The notes: generated from the letters alone by a model not told the origin. Positions 1 through 9,640 are shown, counted from the first letter of the stretch. The stretch is DNA of 34,717 bases from Roseibacillus sp. (GCA_028821775.1 JAPKFB010000053.1:1-34717); one strand, 5' to 3'. Translations and numbers: made by a program.

Positions 1-165
1 GTGCTTGGGACCGTAGCCGCCGCCTTCCACCGGGCCGTCCAGAAGCGCGAGAGAGCGGTAGTAGCGCGGGTTGCGCACTGTCACTTCGCGCGAAGCCTGC
101 CCGCTGATGGGGAACACTTCGTTCGTTCCCGCCCAGCCATTCACTGCTGCGGCCAAGGCGGCCAC
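1..165 (-). CDS. Partial unidentified protein, runs off the left edge
   Basis: The minus strand is open from a TGA near 262 down to base 1, and the translation near the edge looks protein-like (VRNPRYYRSLALLDGPVEGG, followed by GYGPKH). The only conventional start in the frame is a GTG at 165. A GGAGGG lies directly against it, too close to be a good ribosome binding site, so the true start is uncertain. I do not recognise the family. The overlapping plus-strand frame that opens at base 1 gives a much less protein-like sequence. The gene would be divergent from the sulfatase that follows. Confidence 0.35.
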   Translation of the reverse strand, partial: MAALAAAVNGWAGTNEVFPISGQASREVTVRNPRYYRSLALLDGPVEGGGYGPKH

Positions 166-227
166 CCCTCCGGGGAAGGTTTTTGGTGGCAGGGCGGAAT
201 GAAGATGTAGTAGATCCCTGTGCCCGA

Positions 228-1724
228 ATGATGAGTCCCCATCGATTGATCCCCCCCCTTTTCATACTCGTTGGGACCCTGCTGCATGCCGCCGAGCAGC
301 CCAACATTGTCTTTTTACTCACTGACGATCAGTGCACCTACTCGGTGGGCTGCTACGGAAATGCGGACGTGAAGACGCCCCACATCGATTCCCTCGCCCG
401 GGATGGCATGGCCTTCGACAACCATTACGACACCACCGCGATCTGCATGGCGAGCCGGGCCAACATCATGACCGGCAAGTTCGAGTTCAAGAACGGTTGC
501 AACTTCGAACACGGTGCGATGGTGAGGGAGCATTGGATGAAGTCGTATCCGATCCTGTTGCGTGAAGCGGGCTACTTGACGGCCATCGCAGGGAAGATCG
601 GGTTCGAGGTGGCCGAGAAGCCGGGAGTAAAGGGGAAGTTGCCGGCAAGTGACTTTGACAAGTGGGGAGCGGGCCCGGGGCAGACGAGCTACGCGACCGC
701 CAAGAATAAATCGATGGTGAGCTACGCGAAGAAGTATCCGCACTCCTCGCGATCCTACGGGGCCTTCGGGGCCGACTTCATTGCGGAGGCGGCGAAGACA
801 AAGAAGCCGTTTTGTTTATCGATCAGTTTCAAGGCGCCGCATCACCCCACCACTCCGGACCCACTGGACGACGAGGTCTATGCCGGAAAGACATTTGTGA
901 AGCCCAAGAACTATGGGCGCGAGAACGGCGTTCACTTTTCGAAACAGAGTCAGCAAGGACGGCAGTACGAGCGCTTCTTCGGATGGAACTACGCCGACAA
1001 GTACGACGAGGTGATGGCGACCTATCACCAGCAGGTCTACGCGGTTGACGTCGCGATTGGGATGGTTCGCGAGGCCTTGAAGAAACACGGGGTGGCGGAT
1101 AACACGGTGGTGATCTTCACCTCGGACAACGGATTTCTATGCGGGTCGCATGGGTATGGCTCGAAGGTGCTTCCCTACGAGGAAGCTTCGCGAGTACCCT
1201 TGATCGTGTTTGATCCGCGACACTCCAACAGCGGCAAAAAACTCCGTTGTGATGCGCTTACGGGGAATGTGGATTTTGCGCCCACCATCCTCGAGTTGGC
1301 TGGGGTGACAGCGCCAGCGGGAATGGATGGGAAGAGTCTGGTGGCGCTTTATGAGGATCCCAAGGCTGAGATTCATGAATCGCTCCCGCTCATCAATGTG
1401 TGGGGTCCCAGTGCCGTGCACAGCCTGGCGGTGGTGACCAAGGAGATGAAATACATTTTCTGGCCCTGGGAAACGGACAAGTTTGGAGCAACCGAGGAAC
1501 TCTATCATACGGGCGGAGATCCGCTCGAGTTGAACAACGCAGTGAGATCGCCGGGCTTTGAGAGTGAGTTGCAGCGGATGCGAGGCCTCTACGATGGCTA
1601 CGTGGCGCAGTGGAAGAGGGAGGGCGTGCGGTATCACAACTACGAGGCCTATGGAGTGGTGTTTGACCGGACTGTTCCCTGGGAGAAGAAGTCGCCGTTG
1701 GTCCGGCGGCGGAAGGGGAAATAG
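228..1724 (+). CDS. Secreted sulfatase (type I, formylglycine-dependent), first copy
   Basis: This encodes a secreted sulfatase of about 498 residues that should hydrolyse sulfate esters, probably on a glycan, in the periplasm or outside the cell. I chose ATG 228 (ATG 231 is equally possible) because a signal peptide follows directly, ending near LLHAA; the frame is open upstream to 183 but that part is not signal-like. The metal-binding DD is at residues 33-34. The formylglycine site CMASR starts at Cys73 and is the C-x-A-x-R form, used by anaerobic-type maturases as well as C-x-P-x-R. Further active-site residues are HH at 205-206, DN at 300-301, His308 and Lys313. The usual G-K-x-H motif reads GKIG at 122-125, so that His is missing. 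Substrate cannot be told. It lies 50 bases upstream of a VCBS protein on the same strand, with no obvious Shine-Dalgarno. Confidence 0.93.
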   Translation: MMSPHRLIPPLFILVGTLLHAAEQPNIVFLLTDDQCTYSVGCYGNADVKTPHIDSLARDGMAFDNHYDTTAICMASRANIMTGKFEFKNGCNFEHGAMVREHWMKSYPILLREAGYLTAIAGKIGFEVAEKPGVKGKLPASDFDKWGAGPGQTSYATAKNKSMVSYAKKYPHSSRSYGAFGADFIAEAAKTKKPFCLSISFKAPHHPTTPDPLDDEVYAGKTFVKPKNYGRENGVHFSKQSQQGRQYERFFGWNYADKYDEVMATYHQQVYAVDVAIGMVREALKKHGVADNTVVIFTSDNGFLCGSHGYGSKVLPYEEASRVPLIVFDPRHSNSGKKLRCDALTGNVDFAPTILELAGVTAPAGMDGKSLVALYEDPKAEIHESLPLINVWGPSAVHSLAVVTKEMKYIFWPWETDKFGATEELYHTGGDPLELNNAVRSPGFESELQRMRGLYDGYVAQWKREGVRYHNYEAYGVVFDRTVPWEKKSPLVRRRKGK

Positions 1725-1774
1725 GAGAGGGTTGGAGGGTTGCCTTTCATTGTTTGAGTCGCGATAGTGCCACG

Positions 1775-4087
1775 ATGACAGTGCGGGCGTTGGTTGTTGC
1801 GTGGGTGGGGTTCTGTCCGGGCGCGAGCGGGGCGGATTTTGTCCGCGTGCACTACAACAATCCCGGGTTGGTCGTTGATCTTGGAGTTGGGCTTTGGGCC
1901 TGGCCGATGCCGATGGACTGGGATGGGGATGGGGATTACGACCTGGTCGTTTCGTGTCCGGATGTTCCCTTCAATGGAGTCTACCTCTTCGAAAATCCGG
2001 GCGGGGAGGCGAAGATGCCGGTCTTCAAGCCGCCAGTGAGAGTCGGAGGCGGGATGAAAAACGTGCAGGTCTCTCACCTTGAGGGGAAACCGCGGGTGCT
2101 GACTCCCCATACGGAATGGACCGGGTTCTTGGGGAAGGGATTCGCTGAGACAAGGAAGGTGGCCGCCGCACTCCCCAAGATGGGGAAGACGCGGGCCAAG
2201 CAGTGGCACTTGGTCGACTACGATGGTGATGGCGATCAGGACCTGGTAGTCGGGATCGGGGAATGGACCGAGTATGGATGGGACGATGCCTACGACGGGG
2301 AGGGGAACTGGACGCGCGGTCCGCTGCGAGGATGGGTTTTCCTGTTGCAAAACAAGGGGACGAGCGGGAAGCCAGAATATGAAAAGGCGAGCAAGGTCCA
2401 GGCGGGTGGCAAGCCGGTGGATGTCTATGGAATGCCGTCACCAAATTTCGCGGACTTCGATGGCGATGGTGATCTCGATCTGATTTGCGGTGAGTTTCTC
2501 GATGGCTTCACCTACTTCCGCAACGAGGGAACGCGGACCGAGCCGCGGTATGCCAAGGGGCAGCGCTTGATGCACAAGGGCCAACCGATTGCGATGCACG
2601 TGCAGATGATCACGCCGAGCGCGCTCGACTGGGACAGGGATGGCGATGTGGACCTGGTGGTGGGAGATGAAGATGGTCGGGTGGCCTTGATGGAAAACAC
2701 GGGAAGGATGGCAGGAAACCTGCCCGGCTTTCTGCCGCCGGTCTACTTTCAGCAGGAAGCGGGGGATCTGAAGTTTGGTGCGCTCGTGACTCCGGTGAGC
2801 GTCGATTGGGACGGTGATGGGGATGAGGATCTCGTTTGTGGGAACACGTCCGGCAATATTGGCTGGTTCGAGAACCTGGATGGAGGCAATCCCCCGAAGT
2901 GGTCGCGCGTGAAACTATTGGAGGCTGGCGGAGAGATTATTCATCTTCAGGCCGGCCTGAACGGATCGATCCAGGGGCCCGCGGAAGCGAAGTGGGGCTA
3001 CAGCACCTTGAGTGTGGCGGACTGGGATCATGATGGAGATCCCGACCTGGTGGTGAATTCCATTTGGGGGAAAGTGATCTGGTATGAGAACACGGGAACG
3101 AGTCGAGAGCCCAAGCTGGCCGCTTCACAAGCGGTGATGGTTGAGTGGTCAGAAGGAGCGAGCAGTTGGCCGGCCTGGAATTGGTGGAAGCCGCAGGGGA
3201 ATGAACTCGTGACCCAGTGGCGGACCACGCCCTTGGTGGTGGACTGGAACAAGGATGGACTGAACGACTTGGTGATGCTTGATCACGAGGGATTTCTTGC
3301 GCTCTACGAACGAAAACGGAAGGGGGCTCAGCTCTTGCTGGGAAGTCCGCGGCGGAGCGCATTCCAGGGCTCTGGCAAGGGCGAGGAATTCCTGAGATTG
3401 AACGAGCGGAGCGCGGGGAAAAGTGGCCGACGAAAGCTGTGCGTGGTTGATTGGGACGGTGATGGTGATCTCGATCTCCTCCTCAACTCGGCCAACGCAA
3501 CTCTTCTGCACAACGTGAGCGGGGGAGAGGGCCCGACGCGGTTTGTGGATCGGGGGCCGCTTGGAAGTCAGAGATTGGCGGGGCACACCACCAGTCCCAC
3601 CACGGTGGATTGGGACCGGGACGGGGTGCGCGACTTGCTGGTGGGAGCGGAGGACGGGCGATTCTATTACCTGAAACAGAAGCGCGTTGATCCGATGAGA
3701 ATCGGAAGCTTCTTGATTGAAGGAGGAGGATTTGAGGTCGCGACTCTCGACAATGGGCAGAGTGCCTATGGGAACCGGGAATACACCTGGTTCGATGTGC
3801 CGGACGAGTTTCGGGGAGGACAGGTGACACGGACTTCGGGCGGAGTGCGGGCCGTCATCCGAGTCACGTGCGCCGAGACCACGATGCTGCGCATGGCAAC
3901 GGCGGCTGTCCAGAAGGGCGTTTCTCTGGAGGGCTGGAAAAAGGTGGAAGGAATGGAATTTGGATATTCCGACCAGGGGCGCACCCGGATGGTGATCTTC
4001 GAGCGGAATGTGAAAGCGGGGGAGACTCTGGAAATTCCGCAGGGGAACTGGTCGGGCGGATTGGTTTTGCTCCCGCGAGCGAAGTGA
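1775..4087 (+). CDS. Secreted VCBS/FG-GAP repeat protein with nine calcium-binding repeats
   Basis: A protein of about 770 residues with an N-terminal signal peptide (hydrophobic to GASGA) followed by at least nine repeats of the type DWDGDGDxDLVxG, the calcium-binding loop of VCBS/FG-GAP beta-propellers. Each repeat is typically followed by a W-[FY]-E-N blade strand, as in other proteins of this kind. Repeats seven and nine are degenerate (DWNKDG, DWDRDGVRD). The last 140 residues lack repeats and form a separate C-terminal domain I cannot name. The frame could start at TTG 1754, but ATG 1775 places the signal peptide properly. It sits between two sulfatase genes and is probably cotranscribed with them; the family usually mediates carbohydrate or protein binding at the cell surface, and no enzymatic motif is visible. 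Confidence 0.93.
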   Translation: MTVRALVVAWVGFCPGASGADFVRVHYNNPGLVVDLGVGLWAWPMPMDWDGDGDYDLVVSCPDVPFNGVYLFENPGGEAKMPVFKPPVRVGGGMKNVQVSHLEGKPRVLTPHTEWTGFLGKGFAETRKVAAALPKMGKTRAKQWHLVDYDGDGDQDLVVGIGEWTEYGWDDAYDGEGNWTRGPLRGWVFLLQNKGTSGKPEYEKASKVQAGGKPVDVYGMPSPNFADFDGDGDLDLICGEFLDGFTYFRNEGTRTEPRYAKGQRLMHKGQPIAMHVQMITPSALDWDRDGDVDLVVGDEDGRVALMENTGRMAGNLPGFLPPVYFQQEAGDLKFGALVTPVSVDWDGDGDEDLVCGNTSGNIGWFENLDGGNPPKWSRVKLLEAGGEIIHLQAGLNGSIQGPAEAKWGYSTLSVADWDHDGDPDLVVNSIWGKVIWYENTGTSREPKLAASQAVMVEWSEGASSWPAWNWWKPQGNELVTQWRTTPLVVDWNKDGLNDLVMLDHEGFLALYERKRKGAQLLLGSPRRSAFQGSGKGEEFLRLNERSAGKSGRRKLCVVDWDGDGDLDLLLNSANATLLHNVSGGEGPTRFVDRGPLGSQRLAGHTTSPTTVDWDRDGVRDLLVGAEDGRFYYLKQKRVDPMRIGSFLIEGGGFEVATLDNGQSAYGNREYTWFDVPDEFRGGQVTRTSGGVRAVIRVTCAETTMLRMATAAVQKGVSLEGWKKVEGMEFGYSDQGRTRMVIFERNVKAGETLEIPQGNWSGGLVLLPRAK

Positions 4088-4129
4088 TGTTGCAAGAGGG
4101 GGAGCATACTGGCGTAGTGGGTTGAGCCC

Positions 4130-5533
4130 ATGAAACGGATTCTGCTTTCTCTTCTCCTCACCATTCCTGCCCTCCCTGCGGCCACTCCCAACATCATCCT
4201 CGTGATGGCGGACGACATGGGCTGGGGGGAGACCGGTTATTACAAGCACCCGGTCCTCAAGACTCCGAACCTTGATGCGATGGCCGCCAATGGACTGCGC
4301 TTCGATCGTTTCTATGCCGGAGGACCGGTTTGCTCTCCGACGCGGGCCACCGTCCTGACCGGGCGCACTCATGATCGGACCGGGGTGGAGAATCATGGAT
4401 TTGCTCTCCGCAAGCAGGAGAAGACCCTTGCGGAGGCGATGCGCAAGGCGGGCTATGCCACGGGCCACTTTGGCAAGTGGCACCTGAACGGGCTGCGCGG
4501 GCCCGGCGTGCCGATTCTGAAGGACGACACCCATGGGCCGAGGGGCTTTGGTTTCGAGGAGTGGTTGTCGGTGACAAATTTCTTCGACTTGAATCCCGTG
4601 ATGAGTCGGAAGGGAGACTTTGAGGAGTTCGAAGGGGACTCTTCGGAGATCATCGTGGCGGAGGCCCTGAAGTTCGTGGGGGCGCAGGTGAAATCGAAGA
4701 AGCCCTCCTTCACGGTGATCTGGTATGGCACGCCGCACAGTCCCTGGATGGGACTTGAGAAGGACTTGAAGAGGTTTCCAAAGCTCAATGAGAAGTCGCG
4801 CCAGCACTACGCCGAGCTGGTGGCGATGGATCGCAGTATCGGGAGCCTGAGACGGGGGTTGCGTGATCTTGGAATCTCGGAAAACACCCTGGTGTGGTTT
4901 TGCAGCGACAATGGTGGTCTGCCCGGCTTCCATCCAGACACGGTGGGCGGACTGCGTGGATACAAGGGGTCGCTGTTTGAGGGGGGGCTGCGGGTTCCTG
5001 CGATCATCGAATGGCCGGGTGGGATCACGAAGCCCCGAGTGACCTCGTTCCCGGCGGCCACGATGGATATCTTTCCCACCGTGGCAGAGATCGTGGGGCT
5101 GCCTACGGAATCAATGTTGCAGCCGCAGGACGGGATGAGTTTGATGGGACTTCTCAAGAAGGAACTTTCGAAGAGAGCAACGCCGATTGGCTTTCGCAAT
5201 TCGGGTCGCGGAGCGCTGGTGGCCAACACGTTCAAGCTCTTCTCCAGGAACATCGCGGAAGGGGCATTCGAGCTCTATCACCTCGAGGACGATCCGAAGG
5301 AGAGTCGCGACGTGTCGGCCAAATATCCGGAGGAGGCGGCGCGGCTCAAGAAGACGTATCTCGCTTGGAATGCTGCGGTCGAGGCCAGCGTGGCGGGCAA
5401 GGACTACCCAAGCGGCAAGGTGGACTCGCCGCAACCACCACGAGTATTCTGGACCGAGCTCGATGCCTACAAGCCCTACTTCAAGTCGTGGAAAAACCGG
5501 CCGGAGTACAAAAGCAGACTCAAGAATAAATAG
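4130..5533 (+). CDS. Secreted sulfatase (arylsulfatase A type), second copy
   Basis: A 467-residue sulfatase with a clear signal peptide (MKRILLSLLLTIPALPAA). The signature residues are all present: DD at 28-29 for the metal, the formylglycine motif CSPTR from Cys68, GKWH with Lys116 and His118, His203, DN at 260-261 and Lys279. It should hydrolyse a sulfate ester outside the cytoplasm after conversion of Cys68 by a sulfatase-maturating enzyme, which is not in this window. It differs markedly from the sulfatase at 228-1724 (other formylglycine flank, complete GKWH), so the two probably attack different sulfate positions. It starts 42 bases after the VCBS gene and ends only 15 bases before the convergent CotH-type gene, leaving no room for a conventional terminator. 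Confidence 0.95.
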   Translation: MKRILLSLLLTIPALPAATPNIILVMADDMGWGETGYYKHPVLKTPNLDAMAANGLRFDRFYAGGPVCSPTRATVLTGRTHDRTGVENHGFALRKQEKTLAEAMRKAGYATGHFGKWHLNGLRGPGVPILKDDTHGPRGFGFEEWLSVTNFFDLNPVMSRKGDFEEFEGDSSEIIVAEALKFVGAQVKSKKPSFTVIWYGTPHSPWMGLEKDLKRFPKLNEKSRQHYAELVAMDRSIGSLRRGLRDLGISENTLVWFCSDNGGLPGFHPDTVGGLRGYKGSLFEGGLRVPAIIEWPGGITKPRVTSFPAATMDIFPTVAEIVGLPTESMLQPQDGMSLMGLLKKELSKRATPIGFRNSGRGALVANTFKLFSRNIAEGAFELYHLEDDPKESRDVSAKYPEEAARLKKTYLAWNAAVEASVAGKDYPSGKVDSPQPPRVFWTELDAYKPYFKSWKNRPEYKSRLKNK

Positions 5534-5548
5534 GTCCAGGTCATTCCG

Positions 5549-8500
5549 CTATTCTGGGGTCGGCAAGAGGTCGGCACCCAAGCGCATGAAGGCCGTTGGG
5601 AAGGATGCCTGCTGCGGGACGAAGGCCCGGTAGGTCAGGATCGATGTTCCGTCGCCCTGATCGATTTCAGAGATGAGCGGGACAAACTGCTCGCCGCTGA
5701 ACCAGTGGACGAGATCGACACTGAATTGGGGGATCAACACCACGTCCTGAGCATCGTTGCTCCTGCGCACGCTCATGGTAAGGAAGTTCTGAGTGATGCC
5801 GTTGGCGTCGAGGCTCTGAATCGACGATGAGATCGTGCCTGCGGTGTCATGAGGATTCGAGTCGCTGGTGCCAAGGAGATACTCCAAAAGCCTGGGATAA
5901 CCGTCCTGGTCATCATCCGCGATGGGGTCGCCCGCGAAACCGGTGATGATTTCATCGGCATTCGGAGTGCCGCCGAGGTCACTACTGAAGGCCCAGTTTC
6001 CCGGCAGGGTGTAGTCTGGTTGCGGGAGGGCGGCGGAACGGAGCACCAAGCTGAATCCGTCGATCCCAGCCGGCTCCGGCCAGGGGGCCTTGTCGTTGTA
6101 TTGGAAATCAGCGATCGTGTTTCCGAGACCATCGAGGAGATGAATGCGTTCCCCGGCGTTGTCGAGGCGGGTGGGTGCAAACTCGCCCGCGATGCGGGCG
6201 CTGTGGGCGGTGCCATAGCGAGCTTCGAAGGCGGCCTTGTTGCAAACGATGAGGACAAATTCACCGGGGGCGAGGGAGGTGATATCAGAGCGCGTGAAGG
6301 TCCATTCGAGCCCTTGCGCAAAGTGGACGTCGGTGAGGTTCAGGGTCTCGGTGGCGCTGATGTTCTTCATCTCGAGAAACTCAAAGTTGGAAGGATCAGT
6401 GGCCACTGCCAACTCGGCCGGGGTTGAGGCCGGAAGGGGAGCGTAGTGCACTTCTGAAATGATCAGATTGGAGGCGTCGGCGAGGGGTCCGATCAGGAAG
6501 CTGCCTCTCATCGGTCCGCTCCAGGAGGTGAGTTCGGTGCCCACCCGGGCCCGCGCGGTGATGGTGGTGGTCTCGGTGATCGGAATGGCGGTGTTCGCAC
6601 TCACTCTAATGGCCGAGGACGATGGCTGTCCGCCGGAGACTCGAGGATCGCTCCCGTCGGTGGTGTAATAGATATCGCCGCTGCCGAGGAAGGCGAACTC
6701 CTCTCCAAGCAGAGCCAAGCCCGGCTCAACAAGGCCGTTGGCGGAACTGATGGCTGGCGCCTGGGTGTACTGGCGATCGATCCAGGAGACCCGAGTGCGG
6801 AGCCAGGTCTGCAGGGTTCGCACCTCGAGGCGGAGGTTGGCGGATGGCCATTTTGCGAAATTGCGCTCAGCCGGGGTCCGGCCCACTCCGGAGGCATTGT
6901 CCCCGACGCCATCTCGCTCGCCGAGTTGAGCGGCGAAACCGTCGATGACAGAATTGATGTTCGCCGTCGAAAAAGTGGTGCGTCGGAGCTCCTGCCAGAG
7001 ATCGGTGTGGGCTTGTCGGAAATCCGGGAAGGCGAGTGCCTGGCCCCACCACGGATATCGACCATCGTTCCAGGTCCGGCTGGAATCACCGCTGCCATCC
7101 CACTGCGACGGGTTGTTGTCCCGGCTGTCAGTCGATCCCATGGTCCGGTCAAAGTCCCAAATCGGGCCCGCGCCGATTTTGCCGCCATTGGTATCGGTCC
7201 GGTGTTTGTAGTAGTATCCGCTCAGGCGGAAACCATCGACGTTCATGGCGAGGGTGTTGAGCCAGTGGTGACGGAGCCAGGAGTCCTGGTCGATGTAATC
7301 CGTGAAGTGCTTGCGGGTGGCGGTATTGATGCCATCCGGGCGGCCGAGAGCGGCGTTGAGCTCGTTCAAGTGACGCTGGAGCCAGTTCCGCTGGGTGGAG
7401 GTGACTTCCCGTTCCTTGGGTTCCACCCAGCCCAGGGTTCCCATGCCGCTGACCGAGAATCCGCCGTCCCCGGGATCGAGGCGATCCTTCTTGAAGACAT
7501 AACCTCCCGTGACATCGGGCTCACGGGAATCACGGCGATCGATTCTTGCCACCGGGACTCGGTTGTCGTCGCGCTTGATTTTCTCCATGAGCGAGTAGAT
7601 CCCGAAGTAATCGCCGCTGTAGGCCAAGGGGCCCCCGCCGGTGTTGTTGAAGACTTCGACAAAGCGAGTGCGCACGGCGTATTCTCCAGTCTGGCGGCTG
7701 AGTTCATAAATCAGGTCGTTGCGCATGAGAGCCTTGTCGAATTGGTAGCGTCCGCTGAGGATCCAGTCGGACTCGCGAGGCATGCCGAGGGGCTTGATCC
7801 CCTTGTCCAACCCGTCCTCATCCTGCGCTTCCAGGGTCATGGAGTACTTGGGCCAGTTGAAGGAAGATGAGCCCCGGCGCCGGATACCGGCGCGGGTTCC
7901 GATCTGAAATTCACTGATCATCCGGGCGCGTCCCGAGACCGGATCCGGTTCGATGATGGCCCAGAAGGAATCGAGATTGGTCGAGCCGCCGGGGGCTCCC
8001 CGGCCCCAGTTCTCCAGAATCACGATGGGAAGATTGGAGCTGAAGCTCTGGGCCTTCACGTCATTGAGCTTGAGGTAGGACCTCATCTTGACCGGGCCGG
8101 CGGCACCGTCGGCCCCGAAGACGCGGGCGCGGATCTGCATCGAGTTTGCGATGCTGATGGAGCCGGTGTATTCTGTCGAGCTGGCGTTGGGGACGGTGCG
8201 ATTGGTGGTGTAGCGGATGGTCTCTCCCGGAAAGGTGCTGCTGAGGGTAATCCGGAAAGGATCGATGAAGGTTTGATGTGGGTGGGAGAAGATCACCTCG
8301 CTGGCAGGAAGTTCCTCCTGAGTGCCATTGCGAGCCCCCGGGGTGGGTGTCGAGAAGTAGGCCAGGTCGCCGATTGTCAGGTCGGTCAGGCGGATCGCGC
8401 TCAGTTGCAGACGCGCCAACAGATCGTCATCGTTGGCGGCCGAATTCATGATGTGAATGCTAAAGACATTTTGTCCGATCTGAAGTCGGGTGAGGTGGCC

Positions 8501-9400
8501 ATTCAAGGAAAAGGCCTGAAAGTCGAGAGCGTCGGCATCATCGCGATCCAGGGGGGCGAGGGAATTCCAGGTGGGATTGCCCGGGGCATTGGCTCCAAGG
8601 ATCCTGATGCCATTGAGATAAGCCGCGAATCCGTCATCGTATTGGATGTCGAGACTGAGGGCGATGATGTCATCGATGCGGTCGAGGGTGAAGGGGATGC
8701 GGAGGTAGACTGAGGAGCTGGTATTGAAGGCCGCGGCCTCGACATCGTGATTGATGAGCGCCTGGAACCCGTCTCCCCGTTCATAGCCGACCCCGAGAGT
8801 GCCGGCGGACCAGAGACTGTCGTCGAAGGAGGCTTGAGTCCACGAGCTGCCGAGGGTGCCATCGGAAGGAACGTGGGTGGTGCAGGCGGCATCGACATCT
8901 ACGAGAATCTCTTCTTCCGTGATGGGAGTCTGCTCGAAGCCGTAAGAGGCATCATTGAATTGCACCGGGAAGGTGGGGGGAAATTCCTGAATGATGGTTG
9001 TTCCGTCGGGCCCGAGCAAGGCGAGATACTCGCCCGCATTACTCAGTGCGAAACTGGTGTGCAACGGCTCTCCCGCAACCGCGCGGTCCTTGCCGGAGGC
9101 GAAGATGACGAGAAACGCGCCGGGCTCCAGCACGGTTCCGGCCGGGATGGCCCATTTTTGGAGATTGAGAGGGTTGTCGGTGAGGAAGTAACCTCCCAGT
9201 TCGATGGGATCCGGATCGGGATTGTAGAGTTCAAGCCAATCCTCAAACTCACCATCTGGATCCCGTAAACCGGTCTCGTTGTCGGCGACAAATTCCGAAA
9301 TGATGGGTGCCGCCTGAGTGCCCAGCGAACAGGCAATCAGAAAGAACCCGAAGATAAGGAACGGGTTTTTGGTACGGGTTTTATGGGGGGGGATTTCCAT
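5549..9400 (-). CDS. Secreted lamin-tail/CotH-kinase multidomain protein, copy 1
   Basis: About 1283 residues. ATG 9400 is chosen because a basic start and a hydrophobic signal peptide ending near GTQA follow; the frame is open further upstream. Order of domains: lamin-tail domain (about 32-150), a jelly-roll-like domain (about 165-340), a chitobiase C-terminal-like beta domain (about 375-440, IRYTTN), a CotH kinase domain (about 455-880), a second chitobiase-like domain (about 905-970, YYTTDGSDP), a second lamin-tail domain (about 980-1130) and a short acidic tail domain (ADDDQDG near 1163). CotH-family residues are visible: RRRGSSS with Lys518, Glu606 in LMEKIK, Asp722 in NVDG, and WDFD at 748-751. 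The CotH family includes a spore-coat protein kinase, so this may phosphorylate secreted proteins; that activity is inferred. A strong promoter lies 73 bases upstream, and the gene is a tandem paralog of the next one. Confidence 0.92.
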   Translation of the reverse strand: MEIPPHKTRTKNPFLIFGFFLIACSLGTQAAPIISEFVADNETGLRDPDGEFEDWLELYNPDPDPIELGGYFLTDNPLNLQKWAIPAGTVLEPGAFLVIFASGKDRAVAGEPLHTSFALSNAGEYLALLGPDGTTIIQEFPPTFPVQFNDASYGFEQTPITEEEILVDVDAACTTHVPSDGTLGSSWTQASFDDSLWSAGTLGVGYERGDGFQALINHDVEAAAFNTSSSVYLRIPFTLDRIDDIIALSLDIQYDDGFAAYLNGIRILGANAPGNPTWNSLAPLDRDDADALDFQAFSLNGHLTRLQIGQNVFSIHIMNSAANDDDLLARLQLSAIRLTDLTIGDLAYFSTPTPGARNGTQEELPASEVIFSHPHQTFIDPFRITLSSTFPGETIRYTTNRTVPNASSTEYTGSISIANSMQIRARVFGADGAAGPVKMRSYLKLNDVKAQSFSSNLPIVILENWGRGAPGGSTNLDSFWAIIEPDPVSGRARMISEFQIGTRAGIRRRGSSSFNWPKYSMTLEAQDEDGLDKGIKPLGMPRESDWILSGRYQFDKALMRNDLIYELSRQTGEYAVRTRFVEVFNNTGGGPLAYSGDYFGIYSLMEKIKRDDNRVPVARIDRRDSREPDVTGGYVFKKDRLDPGDGGFSVSGMGTLGWVEPKEREVTSTQRNWLQRHLNELNAALGRPDGINTATRKHFTDYIDQDSWLRHHWLNTLAMNVDGFRLSGYYYKHRTDTNGGKIGAGPIWDFDRTMGSTDSRDNNPSQWDGSGDSSRTWNDGRYPWWGQALAFPDFRQAHTDLWQELRRTTFSTANINSVIDGFAAQLGERDGVGDNASGVGRTPAERNFAKWPSANLRLEVRTLQTWLRTRVSWIDRQYTQAPAISSANGLVEPGLALLGEEFAFLGSGDIYYTTDGSDPRVSGGQPSSSAIRVSANTAIPITETTTITARARVGTELTSWSGPMRGSFLIGPLADASNLIISEVHYAPLPASTPAELAVATDPSNFEFLEMKNISATETLNLTDVHFAQGLEWTFTRSDITSLAPGEFVLIVCNKAAFEARYGTAHSARIAGEFAPTRLDNAGERIHLLDGLGNTIADFQYNDKAPWPEPAGIDGFSLVLRSAALPQPDYTLPGNWAFSSDLGGTPNADEIITGFAGDPIADDDQDGYPRLLEYLLGTSDSNPHDTAGTISSSIQSLDANGITQNFLTMSVRRSNDAQDVVLIPQFSVDLVHWFSGEQFVPLISEIDQGDGTSILTYRAFVPQQASFPTAFMRLGADLLPTPE

Positions 9401-9472
9401 GCTACTGGGATAGTTGCGGATCAGCGAACTGGCAAGTCTGGGAATCTGGGCAAGGGGAGAACGGAGCAAAAC

Positions 9473-9501
9473 ATTATGCCCTTGTTAACTGTGCTCGTCA
9501 A
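9473..9501 (-). promoter_or_regulatory. Sigma-70-like promoter for CotH copy 1
   Basis: Read on the minus strand, TTGACG (9496-9501) is followed by a 17-base spacer and CATAAT (9473-9478). Both hexamers match the consensus at five of six positions with ideal spacing. The -10 lies about 73 bases upstream of ATG 9400, giving a leader of roughly 65 bases. Confidence 0.55.
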
Positions 9502-9570
9502 CTAAGCTTAGTCAGATTGTCGATCTGATTGGTGCGGCGAGTGAGTCTGCAGGCAAAGGATCGCGATCCT
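9501..9570. repeat. Three inverted repeats directly upstream of the CotH copy 1 promoter
   Basis: A perfect 12-base palindrome ACTAAGCTTAGT (9501-9512) abuts the -35 box. It is followed by TCAGAT-TGTCG-ATCTGA (9512-9528) and a perfect 14-base palindrome AGGATCGCGATCCT (9557-9570). The position upstream of -35 fits an activator-binding region. The second and third could instead end transcription from CotH copy 2, though no T-run is seen. Confidence 0.35.
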
Positions 9571-9640
9571 CTGGGCGTCGCTTTTCACAGCGGGTGTGGA
9601 CGCACTTGACCCCTTGAAGATTTCGGGTGCTACATTCCTG

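Noticed and set aside
1..210. 69-codon open frame on the plus strand at the left edge
   Set aside because: The composition is not protein-like, and the minus strand reads better.
3149..4933. 594-codon open frame on the minus strand
   Set aside because: It crosses two well-supported plus-strand genes (VCBS protein and sulfatase) and their gap, has His/Pro/Arg-rich composition and no recognisable motif.
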